64,000 bases of DNA from Adhaeribacter radiodurans (GTDB lineage Bacteria; Bacteroidota; Bacteroidia; Cytophagales; Hymenobacteraceae): assembly GCF_014075995.1 (NCBI RefSeq), contig NZ_CP055153.1, positions 3,348,001 through 3,412,000 of the forward strand, in the 5' to 3' direction. The notes under the pieces were generated by a model. That model did not search any database. It was not told the DNA's origin and was given only the letters and a program-made list of their open reading frames with translations. How positions within the stretch are numbered: position 1 is the first letter of the stretch; the number at the start of each line of letters is the position of its first letter. The position numbers and the translations under genes were made by a program. Of this stretch, positions 16,249 to 26,612 are shown piece after piece.

Positions 16249-18873
16249 CTAATCTTCTTCTTCGGCCATTTCCAGCAACAAATTAGCGATTAAAGCCGAC
16301 CAGCCGGTTTGGTGCGATGCCCCTAAACCCTGACCGGTATCGCCGTTAAAAAACTCGTAGAAAAAATGGTGGTCTTTAAAGTGAGGATCATTGACAAAAG
16401 ACTCATGCGCAGAATGGTAATGCGTTTTGCCCTCTTCGTCTTTTTCGAATAAGTGTAACAAACGCATGGTTAACTCACGGGCAATTTGTTTTAGGTTTAA
16501 TTTATTTCCGGAGCCGGTCGGGAATTCATAAATATATTCTTTGCCATAATATTTGTAGTATTTACGAAGAGCCTGAATAATTAAGTAATTTAACGGAAAC
16601 CAAATTGGTCCGCGCCAATTAGAATTACCCCCGAACATGGAACTACTGCTTTCGCCGGGTTCATACTGAATAAAATGCTGCCGGCCCTGGTAATTAAAAA
16701 CATACGGGTTTTGCTCGTGGTATTTAGATAATGAGCGTATGCCAAACTGAGAAAGAAACTCAGCCTCGTCGAGTAATCTTTTTAAGACATTCTCTAACCG
16801 GAAACCACGCATAATTGAAAATAAGTGATAGCCATTGCTATTTTGAATTTCGATATGCGAAATGAGTTGAGCTAAGTCGGTCCGAGTGCGAATAATACCT
16901 ACTGCCCGGCGTTTAAACTCGCTCATTTGATTAAAGATTTTACTATTTATAATTTCAACGGCCAGCAAAGGAATAATCCCTACCAAAGAACGAATTTTTA
17001 GACGCTGGCTTTTACCATTATCTAACTGTACCGCATCGTAGTAAAAGTTATCTTCATCGTCCCAGAGAGAAATATTTTTTTCCCCGATATTGTCCATGGC
17101 CCAGCCAATATTTAAAAAATGCCGGAAAAATTTAGCTGCCGATTCTTCGTAAGCCGGGTTACGTTTCGCCAATTCTAATGACATGCGCAGCATATTTAAC
17201 GAGAACATGGCCATCCAACTGGTGGCGTCGGCTTGCTGCAAACTTTTAATTCCTGGCGGCAAATGATTTCGGTCAAAAACGCCAATATTATCTAACCCCA
17301 GGAAACCTCCTTCAAAAATATCGTTACCATTTACGTCTTTCCGGTTTACCCACCAGGTAAAATTCATCAACAGTTTTTGGAAGGCTCTTTCCAGAAAATC
17401 CCAATCCGGAACCCCGGTCTTTTTCCGATCAATATCATATACCTGCCAAACGCCCCAGGCATGAACCGGAGGATTTACATCGCTAAAATTCCATTCGTAA
17501 GAAGGTATCTGGCCGTTCGGGTGCATGTAATATTCCCGGAGCATGAGCAATAGTTGCTGCTTGGCAAAATTAGGATCGATGTGTACAAAAGTAGTAGCGT
17601 GAAAAGCTAAGTCCCAGGCCGCGTACCACGGATACTCCCACTTATCGGGCATAGAAATAATATTCCGGTTTGTAAGGTGCTCCCAGCCGGTATTTCGCTT
17701 ATCTATTCTATAAGGTACTTTCTCTTTTATTTCTCCGTTCAGCCATTTGTGCACGTCAAAATAATAAAACTGCTTCGTCCAAAGCAATCCGCCAAAAGCT
17801 TTACGGGCAATATGTTGGTGCGCCGGTGATAACTTTTCGGGAATAACAAATTCACGATAAAAAGTATCCGTCTCCGCGCGACGACGTTCAAAAATGCGGT
17901 TAAAATTTGTCCAGGGTTCAATAATCCGGTTACGCACCAACCGCACTTTAAATACTTTAAAAGACTTGCCGGGAACAATAGCCTGCAGCCAAATAGCAGC
18001 TTTTGTTCCTTGTTTTTCCGGGTTAACGGTTTCTTGTCCGTTTACCACGTAATTGTTAATGCCGTCTTTTACAAAGGGGGTGGGATTCGCCGACTGGTAT
18101 ATGCGTTCGTTATTCGTTTCGTTATCGCAGAATAACTGTTCGCCGGCTGCATCGTGGTACAGAAAAAAAGCGCCATTGCGCGTGGAAGAAGCTTTTAAAC
18201 AATCCGGAGTTAATGCGGTAACGTTGGGGCGGGTGTATTCCGGACTATGCTTCCAGTAATTCCGGAACCACAAATGAGGCAGCACATGAATGGGCGCCGG
18301 TTCTTCGGCCCGGTTGTGCACCGTTATTTGCATTAAAATATCGTGCGTATCGGCTTTGGCGTATTCAATAACAATATCAAAATACCGGTTATTGTTAAAT
18401 ACCCCGGTATCCATTATTTCGTATTCGGGCTGGCTGCGATCGCGTTGGTTTTTTTGTATTAAATCTTCGTACGGAAAGGCCGTATGCGGATATTTATACA
18501 AGTACTGGCAATACGAATGCGTGGGAGAGGAATCCAGATGAAAATATATTTCTTTAACATCTTCCCCGTGGTTGCCTTGTCCGTTGGTAAGGCCAAATAG
18601 CCGCTCCTTTAAAATGGAATCCTGACCGTTCCAGAATGCTGGAGCTAAACATAAAATTTGTTGATAATCACAGAAGCCGGCAATCCCTTCTTCGCCCCAG
18701 CGGTACGCATTGCTCCGAGCAATATCGTGGGAAACAAAGTTCCAGGCATCTCCGTTGGGGCTATAATCTTCACGTACGGTTCCCCATTGACGCTCGGCCA
18801 GGTAAGGTCCCCAGCTTTTCCAGTTTCTGTTATTCGGCGATTGTTCCAGCCGTTCGTATTCGTTCGTATCCAT
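16249..18873 (-). CDS. GH63-like glucosidase (MGH1-like glycoside hydrolase domain)
   Basis: An 874-residue cytoplasmic protein (no signal peptide) with the (alpha/alpha)6-barrel family pattern of bacterial GH63/mannosyl-oligosaccharide-glucosidase-like enzymes. N-terminal residues 1-330 form a beta-rich domain (SWGPYLAERQWGTVREDYS near residue 20). The barrel has WYAAWDLAFH, with a candidate acid at Asp421, and the C-terminal block SNWRGPIWFPLNYLI and YEFFNGDTGQGLGASHQTGWSAL, whose glutamate is the candidate base. Known relatives cleave alpha-glucosides such as glucosylglycerate or mannosylglycerate; the substrate here is uncertain. It is divergent from the DUF5060 enzyme. Confidence 0.82.
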   Translation of the reverse strand: MDTNEYERLEQSPNNRNWKSWGPYLAERQWGTVREDYSPNGDAWNFVSHDIARSNAYRWGEEGIAGFCDYQQILCLAPAFWNGQDSILKERLFGLTNGQGNHGEDVKEIYFHLDSSPTHSYCQYLYKYPHTAFPYEDLIQKNQRDRSQPEYEIMDTGVFNNNRYFDIVIEYAKADTHDILMQITVHNRAEEPAPIHVLPHLWFRNYWKHSPEYTRPNVTALTPDCLKASSTRNGAFFLYHDAAGEQLFCDNETNNERIYQSANPTPFVKDGINNYVVNGQETVNPEKQGTKAAIWLQAIVPGKSFKVFKVRLVRNRIIEPWTNFNRIFERRRAETDTFYREFVIPEKLSPAHQHIARKAFGGLLWTKQFYYFDVHKWLNGEIKEKVPYRIDKRNTGWEHLTNRNIISMPDKWEYPWYAAWDLAFHATTFVHIDPNFAKQQLLLMLREYYMHPNGQIPSYEWNFSDVNPPVHAWGVWQVYDIDRKKTGVPDWDFLERAFQKLLMNFTWWVNRKDVNGNDIFEGGFLGLDNIGVFDRNHLPPGIKSLQQADATSWMAMFSLNMLRMSLELAKRNPAYEESAAKFFRHFLNIGWAMDNIGEKNISLWDDEDNFYYDAVQLDNGKSQRLKIRSLVGIIPLLAVEIINSKIFNQMSEFKRRAVGIIRTRTDLAQLISHIEIQNSNGYHLFSIMRGFRLENVLKRLLDEAEFLSQFGIRSLSKYHEQNPYVFNYQGRQHFIQYEPGESSSSMFGGNSNWRGPIWFPLNYLIIQALRKYYKYYGKEYIYEFPTGSGNKLNLKQIARELTMRLLHLFEKDEEGKTHYHSAHESFVNDPHFKDHHFFYEFFNGDTGQGLGASHQTGWSALIANLLLEMAEEED

Positions 18874-19281
18874 TCATCTGAGATAAGCACCGCCTGAAAT
18901 TAAAGAAAATATTAATTTAACTAGATAGCCGTTCGTAACAATTATTAAATAAATGAAGATTTCAGCAGAAAACTAACCGCAGAAAATCTGCTTTCGCGCC
19001 TGATCTTTACTTGCGGCCAGCAAACCTGGTACTGCATTTAAGGAACAGATACCAACGTTTTAACATCGCAAATACCTTACTAATAACCTATTACGCTTTT
19101 TAAATTAATAAAGTATTTAAGTTACATCCAGGAAATTATCTCTATATTTATTTTTAGCAGGTGGAGTTACAAATATTTTTGAGCGAAAATAGTAAGGTCA
19201 AAATTTTAACTCTTTACTTTTTAGCTGAATGTAGAATTTAAAGGCCGTCTATCTGTTTTTTATAACTTCAAAAATTTTTGC
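18874..19281. other. Divergent intergenic region
   Basis: A 408-bp gap between the divergent GH63-like and DUF5060 genes. It should carry two promoters, but I found no unambiguous TAnnTTTG element and no repeat. Confidence 0.35.
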
Positions 19282-22200
19282 ATGAAACAAACTATTACGC
19301 AGTATTCTCTATTCCATTCCTTTACTTCTAAATGGTTGATGTTACTTATATGCTTCGGCGTATTTTCCCTTAAAAGCTTGGCTGATAACCTCTCCCGAGA
19401 AGCGGGCGGATTATCAAGCACTATCAAAGCTACTAAACCCGCAATTTTTGCCAGCCAGCAGGTAGGTAGTTTTACCTTAATAAATGCCGATAATGGGCAA
19501 CCTATTCAAACCCTTACCGGAGGAACTGCACTTAACTTAGCAACTTTACCTACTAAAAATTTGAATATCCGGGCGAACACCTCGCCTGGCATTGTTGGAA
19601 GCGTAAAGTTTGCTTTGAGGGGTAAACAAACAGTTAACAAAACCGAAACAAGGGTGCCTTATGCCTTGTTCGGGGAAACGAAAGATAATTACAATGCTTG
19701 GGTACCCGCCCTGGGTAGTTATACCTTAAAAGCTACTCCCTTTTCCGAAGCGGGCGGTACTGGTGTAGCAGGTATTGCCTTTTCTGTTTCTTTTACAGTT
19801 ATTTCTAACCAGCTTCCCAAAGCCAATGCCGGAGCCGATAAAACTATAATTTTACCAACCACTACTACTGTTTTAAACGGCTCCGGCACCGATGCTGACG
19901 GTACCATTACCGGCTATAGCTGGAGCCAGGTGAGCGGACCTAATACCGCCACTTTTAATAATAAAACCATTGCTGCACCTACCATCGGTAATTTAATTCA
20001 AGGCAGTTATATCTTTAGCCTCCAGGTAAAAGACAGTTTGAATATGTGGAGCGCTGCCGATAATGTTACCGTTCAGATTACAACCAGCAATTCACCGCCT
20101 TCAGTCGTACAAAAGCCTACCGATCAAACCCTGGTGACAGAAAAAATATTTTCCTTCTCTGCCGGACAATACACCGACCCTAATGCGGGCGACGTGTTGA
20201 CCTATAAATCAAATTTAATAGATGGCAGCAATTTACTGGCCTGGCTTCAATTTAATGCCAGTACTCTTACTTTTAGCGGTACCGCTCCAGCCCCGGAAAC
20301 TACTTTACACGTGCAAGTAACGGCTACTGATCAAGCAAAGGCTTCGGTAACTACCAGCTTTAAAATTTCAGTTCAGAAACCGGTACCGGTTGTTATTTTG
20401 GGAGAATTAAAAAAATGGCACAAAGTTACTCTCACTTTTACCGGTCCGGTTACAAGTGAAACAAATGCCGTTAATCCTTTTCTAAATTATCGCTTAAATG
20501 TAATTTTTAGTAAAGGCAACCGAAAACTTATAGTTCCGGGGTATTACGCGGCCGACGGTAATGCGGGCGAAACCGATGCAACTGGTGGCGCGAAATGGCG
20601 GGTTCATTTTTCTCCGGATGAAGCCGGGGAATGGTCGTACCAAGCTTCTTTCCGAACCGGGACAAATGTGGCCATCAGCAATTTAGCAAATGCCGGCAGT
20701 CCGGCTGTTTTCGACGGAATGTCCGGCACCTTTACTATTGCCGCTACCGATAAAACCGGGTCTGATTTTCGGGCGCAGGGGCGCTTACGTTACGTTGGAC
20801 AGCATTACTTGCAATTTGCCGAAACCAAAAAATATTTTTTAAAAGGCGGGGCCGATAGTCCGGAGAATTTTTTAGCCTACAAAGAATTTGATGGCACGTA
20901 CACTCAAAATCCTCAGGCTGATTATACAAAAACCTACGCTCCTCATTTAGGCGATTGGCAACCCGGCGATCCGGTCTGGAAAGGCGGTAAAGGAAAAGGC
21001 ATTATTGGGGCACTTAATTACCTGGCGGAAAAAGGCATGAATGCTGTTTACTTTTTAACCTTAAATGTAAATGGCGATGGGAAAGATGTCTGGCCCTGGA
21101 TCTCCCCTATCGACAAGATTCGGTATGATGTTTCGAAGCTGGATCAATGGGAAATTGTTTTTTCGCACATGGATAAGCTTGGATTAATGCTTCACGTGGT
21201 TACCCAAGAACAGGAAAACGACCAATTACTAGATAATGGGGAATTAGGAACGCAACGCAAATTATACTACCGAGAATTAATTGCCCGCTTTGGTCATCAT
21301 TTGGCTATTAACTGGAATTTGGGGGAAGAAAGCTCCAATACCGATGCTCAGCGCAAAGCTTTCTCCCATTATATCCGGCAATTAGACCCCTATAAAAGTC
21401 CGATAGATGTGCACACTCACCCTACCCAAAGAGCTGCCATTTATAAGCCGCTCTTAGGTGATAGCACTTTCGAAGGCCCTTCTTTGCAGGTAGTTAACGC
21501 GGCGGACGCGCACTCAGAAACACTGTATTGGGTCAATAAATCGGCAGCTAGCGGACGGAAATGGATAGTTAATTTAGATGAAATTGGGCCTTCTACTACC
21601 GGAGTAAAGCCAGATGCCAATGATTATGCCCATGATTCACCGAGAAAACAAGCCTTATGGGGAAATTTAATGGCCGGTGGTGGTGGCGTGGAATGGTATT
21701 TTGGTTATCGTTTTCTTAATTCTGATATATCTGCGCAAGATTGGCGTTCCCGCGATCACATGTGGGATTTAACCCGTTATGCTCTCCAATTTTTTAATCA
21801 ATATCTTCCGTTTTGGCAAATGAAAAGTGCCGACAACCTGACAACCGCTACTAATGATTACTGTCTGGCATTACCAGGTAAAATTTATGCGGTTTACTTG
21901 CCCCAGGGAGGCAGTACTACTTTAGATTTTGGTGTTAATGCGGATAATTATTTAGTGCAATGGTACAATCCCCGGACCGGTGGTAATTTACAAAATGGTA
22001 CAGTACAGAAAATAACTGGTTCCGGCCTAAATTCCTTGGGCTTACCTCCTCAGAATGATACCCAGGATTGGGTTTGTTTAATCACCAACACCAGTAGCTT
22101 ACATAATGAGGGAATTACCCAATCTAAAAACGTAACTCCGGCTACAAAAAACGCTAATGCAAAACTCGCTTTCTCCGTTTATCCCAATCCTATTCAACAT

Positions 22201-22410
22201 AAACTCATTATTGAAACAAAAGAACCGGTTAGCTTGCCTTTAGAAATTATTCTGCGGAATAATGCGGGTAAAACAGTAGCTACTACATTCTTAAGTAATG
22301 CAGTAAAAGAACCACTTACTTTAGATACCTATGGTCTTACGCCCGGTATTTATCTTTTACAGATTAAGTATGGCAACCAAATAATTTCCCGGAAGCTGAT
22401 AAAGCAATAA
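19282..22410 (+). CDS. Secreted DUF5060/glycosidase-like protein with T9SS sorting domain
   Basis: A 1042-residue exported protein. Domains in order: signal peptide (residues 1-35); a PKD-like domain (about 178-266, ANAGADKTIILPTTTTVLNGSG); a cadherin/Ig-like domain (about 270-367); a DUF5060 domain (about 371-480, WHKVTLTFTGPVTSETNAVNPF and PDEAGEWSY); a TIM-barrel-like glycosidase region (about 510-880) with INWNLGEESS, where glutamates are candidate catalysts, and VNLDEIGPS; a small beta domain; and a T9SS type A sorting domain starting at about residue 962 (FSVYPNPIQHKLII). It is therefore exported by the type IX system and anchored at or released from the cell surface. The polysaccharide target is unknown. 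Confidence 0.85.
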   Translation: MKQTITQYSLFHSFTSKWLMLLICFGVFSLKSLADNLSREAGGLSSTIKATKPAIFASQQVGSFTLINADNGQPIQTLTGGTALNLATLPTKNLNIRANTSPGIVGSVKFALRGKQTVNKTETRVPYALFGETKDNYNAWVPALGSYTLKATPFSEAGGTGVAGIAFSVSFTVISNQLPKANAGADKTIILPTTTTVLNGSGTDADGTITGYSWSQVSGPNTATFNNKTIAAPTIGNLIQGSYIFSLQVKDSLNMWSAADNVTVQITTSNSPPSVVQKPTDQTLVTEKIFSFSAGQYTDPNAGDVLTYKSNLIDGSNLLAWLQFNASTLTFSGTAPAPETTLHVQVTATDQAKASVTTSFKISVQKPVPVVILGELKKWHKVTLTFTGPVTSETNAVNPFLNYRLNVIFSKGNRKLIVPGYYAADGNAGETDATGGAKWRVHFSPDEAGEWSYQASFRTGTNVAISNLANAGSPAVFDGMSGTFTIAATDKTGSDFRAQGRLRYVGQHYLQFAETKKYFLKGGADSPENFLAYKEFDGTYTQNPQADYTKTYAPHLGDWQPGDPVWKGGKGKGIIGALNYLAEKGMNAVYFLTLNVNGDGKDVWPWISPIDKIRYDVSKLDQWEIVFSHMDKLGLMLHVVTQEQENDQLLDNGELGTQRKLYYRELIARFGHHLAINWNLGEESSNTDAQRKAFSHYIRQLDPYKSPIDVHTHPTQRAAIYKPLLGDSTFEGPSLQVVNAADAHSETLYWVNKSAASGRKWIVNLDEIGPSTTGVKPDANDYAHDSPRKQALWGNLMAGGGGVEWYFGYRFLNSDISAQDWRSRDHMWDLTRYALQFFNQYLPFWQMKSADNLTTATNDYCLALPGKIYAVYLPQGGSTTLDFGVNADNYLVQWYNPRTGGNLQNGTVQKITGSGLNSLGLPPQNDTQDWVCLITNTSSLHNEGITQSKNVTPATKNANAKLAFSVYPNPIQHKLIIETKEPVSLPLEIILRNNAGKTVATTFLSNAVKEPLTLDTYGLTPGIYLLQIKYGNQIISRKLIKQ

Positions 22411-22463
22411 AGTAAGCGACTTATATAATCTAGAAATTAAAAGAATACAAATAGTAAAAGCGA

Positions 22464-22485
22464 ACCCGACGCGGGTACTTTTTTT
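22464..22485 (+). terminator. Short GC-rich terminator
   Basis: Arms ACCCG (22464-22468) and CGGGT (22472-22476) are followed by a run of seven Ts (22479-22485). It lies 54 bp after the DUF5060 stop codon. Confidence 0.55.
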
Positions 22486-22499
22486 ACCTAAATTTATTT

Positions 22500-22547
22500 A
22501 AAAGAACTGCTTTAATTATTAAAATTTAAAAATGGAGCAGTTCTTTT
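22500..22547 (+). terminator. Second hairpin after the DUF5060 gene
   Basis: Arms AAAAGAACTGCT (22500-22511) and AGCAGTTCTTTT (22536-22547) form a 12-bp stem with a long AT-rich loop. It follows the short terminator and may reinforce termination ahead of the MFS gene. Confidence 0.5.
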
Positions 22548-22650
22548 GAGGTATAACCGGAAATATTTAGAATTCTTTACTCTTTATTACTAATTTATAG
22601 GCTGCTTTCGGGTAAAGTAAGAAAAAAGGGTACACTTTAGAATCTAGGTA

Positions 22651-24003
22651 ATGAAGAATAGTAAACCGGTAGAAGTAAAAACCAGCGGAGATATAACTTC
22701 CCCAGGTAATTCCAACTTGTCAGAAACAAAAACAGGAAACTACCGCTGGGTTATTTGTGCCCTCTTATTTTTTGCTACTACCATTAACTACATCGACCGC
22801 CAGGTAATTGGTTTGTTAAAACCCACCCTCGAAAAAGAGTTTAACTGGACGGAAAGCGACTACGGCAATATTGTAATGGTTTTTGCCTCTTGTTACGCGT
22901 TGGGTTATATTATCTTCGGTAATTTTATTGATAGAATAGGTTCTAAATTAGGCTATACCATTTCTATAATAGTCTGGAGTGTGGCGGCCATGCTGCACGC
23001 CGTTGTAAAAAGTACCTTTGGTTTTAGCGTGGTAAGAGGTTTGCTAGGATTAGGCGAAGCAGGTAATTTTCCGGCGGCTGTAAAAGCCGTGGCCGAGTGG
23101 TTTCCCAAAAAAGAAAGAGCCTTAGCAACCGGTATTTTTAATTCCGGTACCAGCATTGGCGCCGTGGTAGCTCCTATTATGGTTCCCTGGATTTTAGGCG
23201 CTTATGGGTGGCAGGAAGCTTTTTTAATTACCGGTGCTATTGGGTTTATTTGGTTGATTTTCTGGTGGTTTTTATACGAAATTCCGGCGCGTCATAAAAA
23301 AGTAAACCCAGCTGAATTTGCCTATATTCACAGCGATAATGAACCCGCTGTAACCGAAAATACGACCAAATTAAAATGGAGCCGCTTACTCCAGATTAAG
23401 CAAACCTGGGTTTTTATTTTAGGCAAAGTGCTAACCGACCCGGTTTGGTGGTTTTTCTTATTTTGGCTACCCTCCTATTTTGCCACTACGTTTAACCTAG
23501 ATCTTAAAAAACCAAGTATCCACTTAGCTATTGTATACACCGCTACTACTTTTGGCAGCATTGGCGGTGGTTATTTATCTTCTTATCTAATTAAAAGGGG
23601 TTGGCCCATTTTAAAGGCCCGAAAATTCACCCTTCTTTGCGTTGCTTTTGCGGTATTACCTATAATATTTGCCCGGTACGCGCCCAATATTTGGGTAGCC
23701 GTAGGTATTATAAGCTTAGCCGCTGCCGCTCACCAGGCTTGGAGTGCCAATATCTTTACCATTGTTTCTGATATTGTGCCTAAAAAAGCAGTTAGTTCGG
23801 TAGTAGGCGTTGGAGGTATGGCGGGTTCCATTGCTTCGGCTTTATTTCCCTTATTGGTAGGTTCCTTACTGGATACGTATAAAGCGGCCGGGAACATTAG
23901 CGCGGGTTATAACATTTTATTTATAATATGCGGGTTTGCTTATTTCGTAGCTTGGTTCATTATCCACTTGCTTACTTCCCGCTTAAAACCAGTAGACTTA
24001 TGA
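22651..24003 (+). CDS. MFS transporter, anion:cation symporter (ExuT-like) family
   Basis: A 450-residue carrier with 12 predicted helices. The first-loop signature NYIDRQVIGLLKPTLEKEF and the conserved GLGEAGNFPAAVKAVAEWFPKKERALATGIFNSG block are typical of the hexuronate/tartrate (ACS) branch. It probably imports an anionic sugar with protons or sodium. Its position between a secreted glycosidase-like protein and a heme-bearing dehydrogenase-like lipoprotein suggests it imports a product of polysaccharide breakdown, for example a uronate, but no uronate isomerase lies nearby to confirm this. Confidence 0.88.
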   Translation: MKNSKPVEVKTSGDITSPGNSNLSETKTGNYRWVICALLFFATTINYIDRQVIGLLKPTLEKEFNWTESDYGNIVMVFASCYALGYIIFGNFIDRIGSKLGYTISIIVWSVAAMLHAVVKSTFGFSVVRGLLGLGEAGNFPAAVKAVAEWFPKKERALATGIFNSGTSIGAVVAPIMVPWILGAYGWQEAFLITGAIGFIWLIFWWFLYEIPARHKKVNPAEFAYIHSDNEPAVTENTTKLKWSRLLQIKQTWVFILGKVLTDPVWWFFLFWLPSYFATTFNLDLKKPSIHLAIVYTATTFGSIGGGYLSSYLIKRGWPILKARKFTLLCVAFAVLPIIFARYAPNIWVAVGIISLAAAAHQAWSANIFTIVSDIVPKKAVSSVVGVGGMAGSIASALFPLLVGSLLDTYKAAGNISAGYNILFIICGFAYFVAWFIIHLLTSRLKPVDL

Positions 24004-24145
24004 TTCATCCCTTTAAATAATCGGAACTTAACCACCCTAATTATTAGTTAAATTATTGACTTGAAACTTCTTAGCGTTAAACCTTTTCAGCAACAAGCTG
24101 TTTTCGCTCAGAAGGTCTTCGAAAAATTATTCGTATTTACCGTTT

Positions 24146-26461
24146 ATGCTCAAGCTAAAATCTGTTCTTTTACTTTTTCTTACTTGTTTTTTATTCTTTT
24201 GCCAAACAAATAAGCCAATCCAGTTAGCTCCGGCTGCAGCCCTGCCGGAAGCAACCAAAAAAGCAGAACCCACCCAGGTTGATCTAAGTTCTTCTCCGGT
24301 TATTGCACCATTAGAAGCTATTAAAAAAATGCAGGTGGAGCCCGGATTTGAAGTAAAATTAGTTGCTGCCGAACCATTGGTAAGTACTCCGGTTGCCCTC
24401 ACTTTTGATGAAAAGGCTCGTCCCTGGGTAGTAGAAATGGCTGGTTATATGCCCGATACCGTTGGCACCGGCGAAGATAAGCCGATTGGTAAAATAGTAA
24501 TTCTGGAAGATACGAATAAAGACGGGGTAGCTGATGAGAGACGAATATTTTTAGATTCGCTGGTGCTGCCCAGAGCTATTTGTTTGATTGAAAATGGAAT
24601 TTTAGTGGCCGAACCTCCCAGCTTATATTATTACGAGATCAAAAATGATAAACCGGGTAAAAAGACATTGGTAGATGCCGCATACGCCGAAGGTGGTAAT
24701 GTAGAACATCAGCCCAACGGTTTATACCGGGCTCTGGATAATTGGATTTATAATGCTAAATCGAGTAAGCGTTACCGCAAAAAAGGAGATAAATGGATAA
24801 TTGAACCTACTCACTTCCGGGGACAATGGGGTATTAGTCAGGATAATTACGGCCGTTTATACTACAACACCAATTCCGAAAATTTATTAGGCGATTACTT
24901 TACCCCTGGTTTGGGAGCTACTAATAAAAACCAGCGTCGGGTAGCTGGCTACGTCCAGAAAATTGTGGCCAATAATAAAGTATATCCTATCCGGCCAACT
25001 CCGGGAGTTAACCGTGGTTACATGAACGGGATTTTAGATGAAAGTAAACATTTAGTAGATTTTACTGCTGCCTGCGCTCCTTTAGTTTACCGGGGTGATT
25101 TATTTGGTCCGGAGTATTCTACCAGCGTTTTTGTGGCAGAGCCTTCGGCTAACTTAATTAAGCGCAATATTATTAACGAGCAAGGCTTATTGGTAAAAGG
25201 CGAACAAGCTTATAAGGGCAAAGAATTTTTAAGTAGCGTAGATGAGCGTTTCCGGCCGGTAAATTTATTCGATGCACCCGATGGTTCTATGTACGTGGTG
25301 GATATGTACCGGGGTATCATTCAACATAAAACGTATTTAACTAATTACTTAAAAAGTGAAATTGGTCGCCGGCAACTTACTCAACCATTAAATTGCGGAC
25401 GTATTTATAAAATTGTTCCGGTAAACAAAACTTCCCAGGCCGTTACTTTGCCGAATAACCCGGATCAGCTCGTTACCTTATTAGGTCATTCGAACGGCTG
25501 GGTTCGGGACAAAGCGCAGCAAATGTTAATTGACGGTAAATCTACCCAAGCCATACCGGCTTTGCATAAAGCTATGCAAGACAAAAGTAAATCCTTACTG
25601 GTAATGCATGCCCTTTGGACTTTAGAAGGAATAGGTGCTTTGCAAACCGAAGAAGTTTTGACTTTATTACAGGAACCCACCTGGCCTTTGCGCATGCAGG
25701 CATTAAGCGTGTTACCTTCTGTTTTAACAAAAAAAACTTACAAAAGCTACTTACCTGTTTTTAATAAATTTATAACTCAAAAGGATTCATTGGCAGCTCC
25801 TTACCTGGCTTTCCTGGTATCTTATATTCAGCCGCTGGATAAAACTGCCGGTAAAAACATGCGCCAACAATTAGTAAAAACTTTTCCGAAAAACAAATTC
25901 GTAGCCGATGCTATCATTAGCACTTTACCCGAACAAGAAGAAACGTTTCAGAAGGAGTTAATAGCTTTTGCACCGGACACTACTTTAGTGGTACACCAAC
26001 AATTACGCGGGGTTATTGCTAATATTAAAAATGCGCGGGCCAGCAAAGACCCCAAAGTTTTACTAAAAGTATTTCCCAAAGGAGCCGCTATGTTTACTTC
26101 AACCTGCCAAACCTGCCACGGACCTGATGGCAATGGGGTAAACGGATTGGCACCACCTTTAAATGGGTCGGAGTGGGTAACCGGCAATAAAGAAAAGCTA
26201 ATTTCTATAGTATTGTATGGCTTAACCGGTCCGGTACAAGTAAAAGGCCACCTCTACAAAGCACCCGAAATTAACGGCGATATGCCGGGTATTGGGTACG
26301 ATAAAGATTTAGCAAATGAGGACATTGCCCAAGTACTGAGCTACATCCGCCGGTCGTGGCAAAACAATGCCGATAAAGTAAGCACCGAAGAAGTAGCTAA
26401 AGTCCGTCAGAATTTAAAAGCCCGCCAGAAAGCATTTACTGTTCAGGAATTAAACAAATAA
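24146..26461 (+). CDS. PVC-type heme-binding protein with membrane-bound dehydrogenase domain
   Basis: A 771-residue exported lipoprotein. The lipobox is FLFFCQT (Cys19). Residues from about 55 to 410 form the beta-propeller-like membrane-bound dehydrogenase domain (PGFEVKLVAAEPLVSTPVALTFDEK, KPIGKIVILEDTNKDGVAD). Residues 430-620 hold HEAT-like repeats, and the C-terminal domain is a cytochrome c with Cys654-Gln-Thr-Cys657-His658 and a later Met in the GDMPGIGYDKDL region as the likely axial ligand. Related proteins donate electrons from sugar or alcohol oxidation to the respiratory chain; the substrate is unknown. It is 142 bp downstream of the MFS gene. Confidence 0.88.
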   Translation: MLKLKSVLLLFLTCFLFFCQTNKPIQLAPAAALPEATKKAEPTQVDLSSSPVIAPLEAIKKMQVEPGFEVKLVAAEPLVSTPVALTFDEKARPWVVEMAGYMPDTVGTGEDKPIGKIVILEDTNKDGVADERRIFLDSLVLPRAICLIENGILVAEPPSLYYYEIKNDKPGKKTLVDAAYAEGGNVEHQPNGLYRALDNWIYNAKSSKRYRKKGDKWIIEPTHFRGQWGISQDNYGRLYYNTNSENLLGDYFTPGLGATNKNQRRVAGYVQKIVANNKVYPIRPTPGVNRGYMNGILDESKHLVDFTAACAPLVYRGDLFGPEYSTSVFVAEPSANLIKRNIINEQGLLVKGEQAYKGKEFLSSVDERFRPVNLFDAPDGSMYVVDMYRGIIQHKTYLTNYLKSEIGRRQLTQPLNCGRIYKIVPVNKTSQAVTLPNNPDQLVTLLGHSNGWVRDKAQQMLIDGKSTQAIPALHKAMQDKSKSLLVMHALWTLEGIGALQTEEVLTLLQEPTWPLRMQALSVLPSVLTKKTYKSYLPVFNKFITQKDSLAAPYLAFLVSYIQPLDKTAGKNMRQQLVKTFPKNKFVADAIISTLPEQEETFQKELIAFAPDTTLVVHQQLRGVIANIKNARASKDPKVLLKVFPKGAAMFTSTCQTCHGPDGNGVNGLAPPLNGSEWVTGNKEKLISIVLYGLTGPVQVKGHLYKAPEINGDMPGIGYDKDLANEDIAQVLSYIRRSWQNNADKVSTEEVAKVRQNLKARQKAFTVQELNK

Positions 26462-26489
26462 TATCCTTTTAATAGATTTAGTAAATTTA

Positions 26490-26527
26490 AAAAGGAAAGG
26501 CACACTGCAAGGTGTGCCTTTCCTTTT
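26490..26527 (+). terminator. Rho-independent terminator after the PVC-heme gene
   Basis: A strong 16-bp stem (AAAAGGAAAGGCACAC with the matching GTGTGCCTTTCCTTTT) and a 6-nt loop lie 28 bp after the stop codon. The T-rich 3' arm serves as the T-tract. Confidence 0.8.
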
Positions 26528-26612
26528 ATAAACGTTCATTCTATTTTTATTTGTACCTAAAAAGGTGTTTTTTGATTCTACTATATTTGATTAGTAAAAT
26601 TAACAGCTACTA

